From: UBA1724 sp963632245
GTDB lineage: Bacteria > Verrucomicrobiota > Lentisphaeria > Oligosphaerales > Oligosphaeraceae
DNA length: 16,254 bases
NCBI GenBank assembly: GCA_963632245.1
Contig: CAVGTF010000035.1
Coordinates: 1 to 16,254, forward strand
Reading direction: 5' to 3'
Positions within the stretch are counted from its first letter, which is position 1, and each line of letters begins with the position of its first letter. Both the position numbers and the translations under genes were made by a program. The notes below the pieces were generated by a model. The model was given only the letters and a program-made list of their open reading frames with translations, made no database searches and was not told the origin of the DNA. Of this stretch, positions 6,180 to 12,881 are shown one piece after another.

Positions 6180-8327
6180 TTAGTCGTTGTAGACGGAATC
6201 GTGTGTGATGGTGATTCGTGCTTTTCCGCGGATATCCGCGCTGGAGGATCCCACCAGGAATTCGACTGAGCCGGCGTCGACGCGGAGGAGGTGATGAAAT
6301 TCGTCCCAGTATGCCAGATCGCGGGTGCGGATGGGAATGACCACCTTCCGGGATTCGCCGGGCTTCAGAAGGACCTTCTGGAAGCCCTTCAGCTCCTTGA
6401 CACAACGCTCGACTTTCGTATTCGGATAAGAGGCGTAGACCTGCACGACTTCCGCGCCTGAGACCCCGCCCGTGTTCTTCAGCGTGACGGAGACTGTGAT
6501 GCGGCCGCGTGCATTTGTGGCGGCGACCTTACTGTATCTGAAGGTGGTATAGCTCAGGCCGTGTCCGAAGGGGAAGAGGGGCGCGATGCCCTTGTGGTCG
6601 TGCCAGCGGTATCCCACATAGAAGCGTTCGTTGTAGACGATCTTCTCTCCATTGTAGGTGCCCATTTGCGCGACGGCGGTGTCGTCGTAGCTTCTCGGCC
6701 AAGTCTGCGCCAGCTTTCCGCTGGGATTCACATCGCCGAAGACGACGTCGACAAGTGCATTGCCCTCCTCCATGCCAAGATAGGAAGTCTGGAGCATCGT
6801 CTCCACCTTGTCAGTCCAGGTATAGCCCACCGGCGTACCGGAGCGGGAGATGACCACCAGGTTCTTCAGCTTCCAGCCGAGAATCGTGTGCATGGCATCC
6901 TGCAACTCTTTCGGCCAATCCATGCTCTCGCGGTCGCGGCTCTCGGACTCCATGTTCTCCTGGTAGCCCAGCTCCGTGCCCGTGAAGATGATCACCGCGT
7001 CCGCAGATTCGGCCGCCTTCTTCAAATCCTTCGCGTCGCACCAGTCAGCGGAGGTCTTTTGCTCGACATGGCCGCCCGTGAGGGTGGCATTGGAGGTATC
7101 GGTCTGCGCAAGCTCTTGTTTCGCGCAGAATGGCATGAGCACTACCTCGCAACCCTTCAGGCGCTCCTTGAGTGCCCCAAAGAGGGTCACTTCGTACGGG
7201 ACACAGCCCTCCCCCGAACAACCCTGATGACACTGCTTCTCGTCCGCCAGCTTGCCAATCACCAGGACCTTCTTGAGCTTCTTCGCATTGAGCGGAAGGA
7301 CGCCCTTGCTATTCTTCAGCAGCACGACGGAGGCGGCGCCCTCCTCCCGCGCGATGCGCTGATGCGCTTTTGTATTGCTGGAACCCGCTTTTCGTGGCGC
7401 ATCCGTGAGGAAGCCGGTCTTTGCCATGACCCAGAGAGTGCGCAAGGCCATCTCGTCCACAGTCGCGGCAGGCACCTCATTGGCGCGCACGGCGTCCGCT
7501 AGGGGATAGGTCCCTGCCTTCGGATTGTAGTTGTAGATAATGCCCTCCCCATACTGCATTTCCAAGCCACCGCCATTATTGGCAGCGAAAGCGGTGGTAT
7601 GTTGTCCGCCCCAGTCGGTGACCAAGATTCCCTGGAAGCCCCAGCGGTCGCGGAGAATTGCCTTCTGCGTATACTTGTTTTCGCTCGCCCAGATGCCGTC
7701 GATTTTGTTGTAGCTGGACATGACGCAAAGGACACCTGCTTCCTTTACGGCAGCGCGGAAAGCGGGGAGATAGATCTCGTTGAGAGTGCGGTCGTCGACG
7801 TGTGTATCGACGGTATCGCGGTTGAGCTCCTGGTCATTGAGGCAGAAGTGCTTGACGGTCGCTGCCACATCGTAGCTCTGCACCCCCTGGATCATCGGCA
7901 CGCACATCCGAGATGCGAGAATCGGATCCTCGCCCAGGTATTCCCAATTGCGGCCATTAAGCGGCGTACGAAGGATGTTGACACCGGGCCCCAGCAATTG
8001 GTCCACACCACGGTCCCGCGCCTCGGCACCTAAGACCTCGCCATGCTTACGCGCCCAGCGCGGATCCCAAGTCTGCGCCAATGCCGAGAGGGACGGCAAT
8101 TTCGTGTTCTTGCTCCTGGGCTCGACATACCCCCAGGTCCAGCGAATGAACGCCGGACGAATCGTCGAGCTGTTGTCGCTTATTAGCCACTCACGCCGAA
8201 TGCCGACACGCGGAATTGCAGAAAGGGTAAACGTGCCCGATCCTCCGAGCAGCTGCACCTTCTCTTCTAGGGTCATCTTGGACAGTGTCTCACGCGCGAC
8301 CTTCAGGGCTTCTTCGTCGTTTAGCAT
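6180..8327 (-). CDS. GH3-family beta-glycosidase
   Basis: A 715-residue three-domain GH3 enzyme (beta-glucosidase or beta-xylosidase type). The TIM-barrel domain holds LLGPGVNILRTPLNGRNWEY (111-130), VKHFCLNDQE (158-167) and the nucleophile Asp238 in LVTDWGG. The alpha/beta-sandwich domain holds ESESRDRESMDWP with the probable acid/base Glu462. The C-terminal fibronectin-III-like domain spans about 600-705 (GAEVVQVYASYPN … ELKGFQKVLLKPGES). There is no signal peptide, so it probably acts on imported oligosaccharides. Two oddities stand out: the usual DG near residue 51 is DN (ISDNSS), and the Gly/Ser-rich loop expected around 365-375 is instead CHQGCSGEGC. It is first in an operon with the GH27 gene, so the substrate is likely a galactose-decorated beta-glycan or glycoside. 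No Shine-Dalgarno is visible before the ATG. Confidence 0.9.
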   Translation of the reverse strand: MLNDEEALKVARETLSKMTLEEKVQLLGGSGTFTLSAIPRVGIRREWLISDNSSTIRPAFIRWTWGYVEPRSKNTKLPSLSALAQTWDPRWARKHGEVLGAEARDRGVDQLLGPGVNILRTPLNGRNWEYLGEDPILASRMCVPMIQGVQSYDVAATVKHFCLNDQELNRDTVDTHVDDRTLNEIYLPAFRAAVKEAGVLCVMSSYNKIDGIWASENKYTQKAILRDRWGFQGILVTDWGGQHTTAFAANNGGGLEMQYGEGIIYNYNPKAGTYPLADAVRANEVPAATVDEMALRTLWVMAKTGFLTDAPRKAGSSNTKAHQRIAREEGAASVVLLKNSKGVLPLNAKKLKKVLVIGKLADEKQCHQGCSGEGCVPYEVTLFGALKERLKGCEVVLMPFCAKQELAQTDTSNATLTGGHVEQKTSADWCDAKDLKKAAESADAVIIFTGTELGYQENMESESRDRESMDWPKELQDAMHTILGWKLKNLVVISRSGTPVGYTWTDKVETMLQTSYLGMEEGNALVDVVFGDVNPSGKLAQTWPRSYDDTAVAQMGTYNGEKIVYNERFYVGYRWHDHKGIAPLFPFGHGLSYTTFRYSKVAATNARGRITVSVTLKNTGGVSGAEVVQVYASYPNTKVERCVKELKGFQKVLLKPGESRKVVIPIRTRDLAYWDEFHHLLRVDAGSVEFLVGSSSADIRGKARITITHDSVYND

Positions 8328-8660
8328 GGCAAAAAAATTAAAACCGGCGGACCATTCCTCCGCGGGGAAAAGGGAGAATTCCTACGCAACGGATATCTTA
8401 GGAGGCTTCCGAAAAACACGAGTCATACTGTAAATGCCCTCTTTTATTTTTCCCTGTTCTATACGCCTTACAGAAGGCATCTTCCTTCCCTGCTTTTTTC
8501 TTTTCATTCCGATTCTGAGATAAAAAAGTACCTAGCGGAAGCTAAGATTGTGGGCATTACATTACTCCTCAGTTACTAGACAAATGCCGATGGAATTGGA
8601 AAAGGCATGGCAATTGTTGTCATGCAATGCGCGTAACGAGCCCGGGATGGTCTGTTTTTT
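8328..8660. other. AT-richer divergent intergenic region, no gene seen
   Basis: This 333-base stretch separates the GH3 operon (leftward) from the DUF3791 cassette (rightward), so it should contain both promoters. It is visibly AT-richer than its surroundings, with several T runs. A GC-rich imperfect hairpin lies close to the GH3 start (about 8343-8365), and a small TAGC-GGAA-GCTA stem near 8535-8546. I cannot identify convincing -35/-10 pairs, and no tRNA or conserved riboswitch is recognisable. Confidence 0.5.
8605..8625. promoter_or_regulatory. Imperfect palindrome upstream of the DUF3791 cassette (operator candidate)
   Basis: The 21-base site GCATGGCAATTGTTGTCATGC has 5-bp outer arms (GCATG/CATGC) plus a partly symmetric CAA…TTG core. 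It lies 36 bases before the first start codon of the cassette. This is the size and place expected for a dimeric repressor site, for example one autoregulating a toxin-antitoxin operon. None of the three cassette proteins has an obvious DNA-binding motif, so the partner is unknown. Confidence 0.4.
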
Positions 8661-8879
8661 ATGACGGAACAAGAGAAAAAGCTAGCTTTTGTCTCCTTTT
8701 GCATTGAGGAATACAAGACCGAGCACCATGTCTCCGGAAGCATGGTGGCAGACGCTTTTTCGGTTTACGGCGTAATCGACTATCTCCTTCAACACTATGA
8801 TATTCTGCACAGCATGGGACGGAACGAAATCCTAAATGATATCGAGCGTTACCTCGAAGTGCGCAGGAGGCAGAAATGA
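8661..8879 (+). CDS. DUF3791 domain protein, first gene of DUF3990 cassette
   Basis: A 72-residue acidic/helical protein matching the DUF3791 pattern: FVSFCIEEYKTEHHVSG…VADAFSVYGVIDYLLQHYDILHSMG…ILNDIERYLEVRR. The recognisable family core is a short N-terminal helix, then [FY]xxYGVxDYLxxxYDxLH, then a closing helix. The biochemical role is not established. DUF3791 genes are commonly found beside DUF3990 genes, as here, which suggests a partner or antidote role (inference). The stop overlaps the next start (ATGA). The Shine-Dalgarno is weak (GGGATGG, distant), unlike the two following genes. The likely paired role is in a toxin-antitoxin-like or other conflict system; no membrane or secretion signals are seen. 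Confidence 0.85.
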   Translation: MTEQEKKLAFVSFCIEEYKTEHHVSGSMVADAFSVYGVIDYLLQHYDILHSMGRNEILNDIERYLEVRRRQK

Positions 8880-9379
8880 GGCTCTACCATGGTGGTCTTG
8901 AGGTTGTCGAGCATCCGCGAATCTTACCCAGCGAGCACATTGGAGATTTTGGAAGCGGCTTCTATACCACAAGCGACATATCCCAAGCACGAAAATTTGT
9001 GGTGACAAAGTGCAACCGTGAGAGTCGCCTCAAGGGCATCGTGTCGATCTACGAGGCACCAGACGATCTCATTTCCAGTGGATATGGTCTGAGGATCCGG
9101 GCATTCCGGCAGGCCGATGCACAGTGGGCACAATTTGTTCTGACAAATCGAAAGCGGCGCAATTTCGAACACGACTACGATATCGTTGCGGGGGCCGTCG
9201 CCAACGACCAGGTCTATGCCAGTTTCGCTCTTTATGAAAACGAATTCATCGACCTCGACGAGCTCCTTGAGCGTCTTAGGGTTCGCAAGCTGACTGACCA
9301 GATACTATTTCATTCCGAATGCGCACTAGGGCTGTTGAAGTTTGTCGGCAGCGAGGAGGTCGTATGCCAGCCGAAATAA
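8876..9379 (+). CDS. DUF3990 protein, ADP-ribosyltransferase-like
   Basis: A 167-residue protein with the DUF3990 hallmarks. They are LYHGG at the N-terminus (His5), DFGSGFYTTSDISQARKF (Tyr30 within GFYTT), WAQFVLTNRKRRN (84-96), HDYDIVAGAVANDQV (99-113) and the terminal QILFHSECALGLLKFV (about 142-157). The YHG…GFYTT pair is typical of the His-Tyr part of the H-Y-E ADP-ribosyltransferase fold. I recall DUF3990 being placed with ADP-ribosyltransferases, so NAD-dependent modification of a protein or nucleic acid is plausible but unproven. The third catalytic position is not certain; canonical family members read VADD where this protein has VANDQ. A strong AGGAGG (8865-8870) sits five bases before the ATG, and the start overlaps the DUF3791 stop. 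It is the probable effector of the cassette. Confidence 0.85.
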   Translation: MRLYHGGLEVVEHPRILPSEHIGDFGSGFYTTSDISQARKFVVTKCNRESRLKGIVSIYEAPDDLISSGYGLRIRAFRQADAQWAQFVLTNRKRRNFEHDYDIVAGAVANDQVYASFALYENEFIDLDELLERLRVRKLTDQILFHSECALGLLKFVGSEEVVCQPK

Positions 9380-9582
9380 CCCAAGAGAATGTGCGTTTGC
9401 TTCTGCCGGGAAAGAATGCGCAGGTCGCGACCATGATCGCAGAGGCGCGGAATATCTCTCCCGCGATAGCACTGCTGGAATTCTACCATTCCAAGACCTA
9501 TCAAAAGCTGGAGTGTGAAAAAACGAAATATTGGCACTACAGCCCCGCACAATTGTTCGAGGTGTATAGCATCTACGGTTGA
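9364..9582 (+). CDS. Small companion protein of the DUF3791-DUF3990 cassette
   Basis: A 72-residue protein starting MPAEITQENVRLLLPGKN and containing ISPAIALLEFYHSKTYQKLE and YWHYSPAQLFEVYSIYG. The ATG at 9364 is chosen over the earlier in-frame start at 9319 because GAGGAGG (9353-9359) lies just upstream and the downstream residues look like a natural beginning. It overlaps the DUF3990 gene by 16 bases, so translation is probably coupled. Its layout (short helix, A..L..FY.S.TY..L core, W…LSP-like motif, terminal helix) recalls small proteins that travel with DUF3990, possibly distant DUF3791 relatives, but I cannot name the family with certainty. Antitoxin or adaptor is the simplest guess. 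Confidence 0.75.
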   Translation: MPAEITQENVRLLLPGKNAQVATMIAEARNISPAIALLEFYHSKTYQKLECEKTKYWHYSPAQLFEVYSIYG

Positions 9583-9592
9583 GCCCCCCCCC

Positions 9593-9689
9593 TTCCGCCT
9601 CATCCGGCGGTATGGGACTGCAGTATCCTACTGCTACCCTAAGGCTTTCGTGGGGTGCGAGGGGCAAGGTTCCTCCGTCCTTTGGATAT
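9593..9689 (+). repeat. Hairpin repeat, copy C (divergent)
   Basis: CCGCC-TCATCC-GGCGG (about 9595-9610) is followed by a diverged middle. The core stem then pairs GAGGGG (9659-9664) with TTCCTC (9670-9675) through two G-T wobbles around CAAGG. The tail CGTCCTTTGGATAT (9676-9689) is identical to copy B. It begins 10 bases after the stop of the cassette's last gene, in the same sense, after a run of nine C residues (9584-9592). Confidence 0.65.
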
Positions 9690-9712
9690 TCTCCACCCCC
9701 TATCAGAGACCA

Positions 9713-9734
9713 GGACACAGTGTGCCTTTTTTTT
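9713..9734 (+). terminator. Possible terminator of the cassette
   Basis: A short stem (GG-CAC with GTG-CC, one bulged A, three-base loop) is followed by eight T residues (9727-9734). CACAGT (9716-9721) can instead pair with ACTGTG further downstream. That gives a longer hairpin usable from either strand, which could also serve asnB from the right. The stem is weak, hence low confidence. Confidence 0.4.
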
Positions 9735-9774
9735 CAGCAGACTGTGCCCTGCCCCGCATTTCTGCCATCTATCT

Positions 9775-11478
9775 CTAGACGGCGTGTTCGTGAACGCCCA
9801 TCACGGCGCGTCCGGAGGGCTCGTTCATGTGTTTGAAGGCCTCGTCCCATTCCAGTGCCTTGGCAGTGGAGCAGGCGACGGATGCCTCGTGTGGCACGCA
9901 AGCGGCGGCGGATTCGGAGGGGAAGAACTCCGCGAAGATTGCGCGGTAGTAGTATTCCTCCTTGGTAGCGGGGGTGTTGACGGGGAAGCGCTTGGCGGCC
10001 TGTGCGAATTGTGCATCGGTGACCTCGCGTGCGGTCATCTCCTTGAGGGTATCGATCCAGGAGTATCCCACGCCATCGGAGAACTGCTCCTTCTGCCGCC
10101 AGGCGACGGTAGGCGGAAGCATGTCCTCGAAGGCCTCGCGGAGAATCCACTTTTCGATATGGGAGTCTCCGTGGGAGCCGGTGGTAGCGGGGAGGATTCG
10201 TCCCTGGCACATCTTGTCTGCGGGGTTGAGCCGCATGGCCACATCCAGGAATTCCTTGTCGAGGAAGGGGACGCGTCCCTCCACTCCCCAGGCGGCCAGT
10301 GCCTTGTTGGCGCGGAGGCAGTCGTAGAGATGGAGCTTTCCGAGCTTCCGGACGGTCTCTTCATGGAACTCCTTGGCGTTTGGCGCCTTATGAAAATATA
10401 GATATCCACCGAAAATCTCGTCGGCGCCCTCGCCGGAGAGGACCATCTTGATGCCCATCGCTTTGATGGCGCGCGCCATGAGGAACATTGGCGTGGAGGC
10501 GCGGACGGTGGTGATGTCGTAGGTCTCCAGGTGATAGATCACATCGGGGAGTGCATCCAGTGCCTCCTGGATGGTGAAGTGTATTTCGTGGTGGACGGTC
10601 CCCAGGTATTCGGCTGCAGTGCGTGCGGCCGCCAGATCGGGAGAGCCCTCCAGGCCGATGGCAAAGGAGTGCAGTCGCGGCCACCAGGCCTCCTGGGTAT
10701 CGCCACTCTCCACACGCTTCCGCGCGAATTTTGCGGTGATGGCGGTAATGACCGTGGAGTCCAGTCCGCCGGAGAGTAGGACGCCGTAGGGGACATCGCT
10801 CATCATCTGGCGCTTCACAGCGGCCTCCAGGGCATCCCGCAGGACGGGGATGGAGGAAGTGTTGTCCTTGACGGCGTCGTATTGGAACCAGTCGCGGTGA
10901 TACCACTGCGTGGGCTTTTCTTGTCCGCTCTGGAGGGAGTGTCCGGGGAGGAACTCCTGGATCATGCAGCAGACGCCCTCCAGTGCCTTGAGCTCGGAGG
11001 CCACGTAGTAGCGGCCCTCGGCATCCCATCCCTGGTAGAGGGGAATGACGCCGATGGGATCGCGGCCAATGAGGTACTTATCCTCCTTGGTGTCGTAGAG
11101 TGCGAAGGCGAAGATTCCGTTGAGGCGGTCGAGGAAATCCGCACCGTATTTGATATAGAGCGGGATCAGGACCTCGCAGTCGGAGTGGGTCTGGAACTGG
11201 TATTCCGAAGAGAGCTCCTTTCGGAGTTCCTCGTGGTTGTAGATCTCGCCGTTGACGGCCAGGATGTATCGTCCATCGGGGCTAACGAGGGGCTGTTTGC
11301 CGGAGAGCGGGTCGATGATGGCTAGACGCTCGTGGGAGATGAGCGCGTGCTCGCCCTCGAAGACGCCAGACCAGTCCGGTCCGCGATGGCGGATCTTCCG
11401 GGACATCTGCAAGAGCTGCTTTCGCAGATGGGAAGCGGCGCCCTCCTTGACATCAAAAATTCCTACGAATCCACACAT
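9775..11478 (-). CDS. asnB: Asparagine synthetase B (glutamine-hydrolysing)
   Basis: A 567-residue enzyme converting aspartate, glutamine and ATP to asparagine, glutamate, AMP and pyrophosphate in the cytoplasm. Cys2 after the initiator Met is the glutaminase nucleophile. HRGPD (31-35), HERLAI (49-54) and AVNGEIYNH (74-82) build the N-terminal glutaminase site. SGGLDS (236-241) is the pyrophosphate loop of the synthetase domain, and LSGEGADEIFGGYLYFHKAP (about 349-368) is the conserved acidic region. The C-terminal tail (SVACSTAKALEWDEAF…PSGRAV) is very like the E. coli AsnB end, so this is the short AsnB type rather than the ~610-residue Bacillus type. AAGGAG lies about 11 bases before the ATG. 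It is 41 bases after gltD, apparently the last gene of a gltB-gltD-asnB operon. Confidence 0.95.
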   Translation of the reverse strand: MCGFVGIFDVKEGAASHLRKQLLQMSRKIRHRGPDWSGVFEGEHALISHERLAIIDPLSGKQPLVSPDGRYILAVNGEIYNHEELRKELSSEYQFQTHSDCEVLIPLYIKYGADFLDRLNGIFAFALYDTKEDKYLIGRDPIGVIPLYQGWDAEGRYYVASELKALEGVCCMIQEFLPGHSLQSGQEKPTQWYHRDWFQYDAVKDNTSSIPVLRDALEAAVKRQMMSDVPYGVLLSGGLDSTVITAITAKFARKRVESGDTQEAWWPRLHSFAIGLEGSPDLAAARTAAEYLGTVHHEIHFTIQEALDALPDVIYHLETYDITTVRASTPMFLMARAIKAMGIKMVLSGEGADEIFGGYLYFHKAPNAKEFHEETVRKLGKLHLYDCLRANKALAAWGVEGRVPFLDKEFLDVAMRLNPADKMCQGRILPATTGSHGDSHIEKWILREAFEDMLPPTVAWRQKEQFSDGVGYSWIDTLKEMTAREVTDAQFAQAAKRFPVNTPATKEEYYYRAIFAEFFPSESAAACVPHEASVACSTAKALEWDEAFKHMNEPSGRAVMGVHEHAV

Positions 11479-11519
11479 GGATTTAATTCTCCTTCAAGAA
11501 GATGGATGGTTATGAATTT

Positions 11520-12881
11520 TTAGAGCTCGCCGAGCTGCCGGGCGCACTTGAGGCCATCCGCTATGGCGCGGACCACCAGGGAGGGTCCCGAGGCGGCATC
11601 GCCGCAGAGCACCACATTGGACTGATCGGGCAATCCCAGGCTCTCCAGGACCTGTGCGCGGGTGCGTTTCAGGAATCCCATGGCAAGCACTACCATATCA
11701 CATGCGATGACATGCGCGGGTCCGGCGGGCACGAATTTCATGGGGCGGCCCTCCGGAGAGAACTCCCATTCCACGGGGACCACCTCGGCGCCGGCGACCT
11801 GTCCGTCGTGCTCCAGGATCCGCAGGGTATTGAGGCTCCAGAAGCGCTGCATGCCCTCCTCTACTGCGTAGGAAGAGCGTAGCTGGTAAGGCCATGCGGG
11901 CCAGGGGGTCTTGGGGGAGCGGTCCTCAGGAGGCATGGGCATGACATCGATGGAGAGCGCGGATTGCGCGCCCTGTCGTAGTGCGGTTCCCGCGCAGTCG
12001 CTGCCGGTATCGCCACCGCCTATGACCAGCACGCGCTTTCCGGCGGCGCAGATGGCCGTGTGGTCGGATTCGCCGGTGGTAGCGCGGTTCTGGTCGCCCA
12101 GGTAGTCCAACGCCTGGTAGACCTGTGGCAGCTCCCGTCCGGGGACCTTCAGATCTCGGGGAACGGGGGTGCCGTTTGCCACTACCACGGCATCGAAGTG
12201 CTTCAGGAGATAGGCACCGGAGATGTCCTTGCCGATTTCGGCACCGCCCTGGAAATGGATTCCGGAGGCCTCCAGAACCTTCCAGCGGCGCTCCACCACT
12301 GCCTTGTCCAGCTTGAAGCAGGGAATGCCATAGCGAAGCAGTCCGCCGACCTGCCGGTTGCGGTCAAAGAGAGTGACCTCGTGTCCGGCGTCATTGAGTG
12401 CCACGGCGGCGGCAAGTCCCGCGGGACCTGCGCCGATGACGGCGATCTTGTGGCCGGTGCGGTGGACGGGGATGCTTGGGGTCACCCATCCGCGAGCGAA
12501 GGCGGTCTCCACGACCGCTTTCTCCACTTGCCGGACGTTGGTGGATCCGAAGTCCAGTCCGCCCAGGCAGCATGCGTTTTCGCAGAGTGCGGGGCAGACC
12601 CGGCTGGTGAATTCAGGGAAGGAGCTGGTTTCGGCCAGGCGTTCCCAGGCGTCCTGCCAATCCCCATGGACCACGGCTCGGTTCATTTCGGGGATGTGGT
12701 TCATGAGGGGACATCCCATGGCGTGGCAGAAGGGCAATCCGCAGTTCTGGCAGCGTTTCGCCAGGCTCTGGACCTCGGGGAGAGGCACGGTGGCCTCCAC
12801 TTCGCGGGGATCTCCGAGGCGCTGGGCGACGGGGCGGTAGAAGTGCTCCCGACGGGGGATTTCAAAGAAGGTCTTGCTCAT
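11520..12881 (-). CDS. gltD: Glutamate synthase (NADPH) small subunit
   Basis: A 453-residue iron-sulfur flavoprotein that takes electrons from NAD(P)H and passes them to the large subunit. Two N-terminal cysteine clusters match the 4Fe-4S ligands: CQNCGLPFCHAMGC (Cys44, 47, 52, 57) and CPALCENACC (96-105). IAVIGAGPAGLAAA (146-159) is the FAD-binding fold, VLVIGGGDTGSDCAG (284-298) the NAD(P)H-binding fold, and VVLCGDAASGPSLVVRAIADG (about 423-443) the C-terminal flavin contact. All family elements are present at normal length. Its ATG directly abuts the gltB stop (TAA then ATG, no spacer), a strong sign of translational coupling and stoichiometric synthesis. Confidence 0.95.
   Translation of the reverse strand: MSKTFFEIPRREHFYRPVAQRLGDPREVEATVPLPEVQSLAKRCQNCGLPFCHAMGCPLMNHIPEMNRAVVHGDWQDAWERLAETSSFPEFTSRVCPALCENACCLGGLDFGSTNVRQVEKAVVETAFARGWVTPSIPVHRTGHKIAVIGAGPAGLAAAVALNDAGHEVTLFDRNRQVGGLLRYGIPCFKLDKAVVERRWKVLEASGIHFQGGAEIGKDISGAYLLKHFDAVVVANGTPVPRDLKVPGRELPQVYQALDYLGDQNRATTGESDHTAICAAGKRVLVIGGGDTGSDCAGTALRQGAQSALSIDVMPMPPEDRSPKTPWPAWPYQLRSSYAVEEGMQRFWSLNTLRILEHDGQVAGAEVVPVEWEFSPEGRPMKFVPAGPAHVIACDMVVLAMGFLKRTRAQVLESLGLPDQSNVVLCGDAASGPSLVVRAIADGLKCARQLGEL

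Noticed and set aside
8328..8660. Search for a riboswitch, tRNA or small gene between GH3 and the cassette
   Set aside because: Only weak stem-loops and T-rich tracts are visible, with no conserved RNA motif or plausible short reading frame.
8328..9774. Attachment sites or terminal inverted repeats bounding the cassette
   Set aside because: No matching direct or inverted repeats could be seen at the two edges, and no integrase or transposase gene is present in the window.
9655..10401. A 248-codon + strand open frame starting in repeat copy C
   Set aside because: It is antisense to the conserved C-terminal part of asnB and shows no independent protein features.
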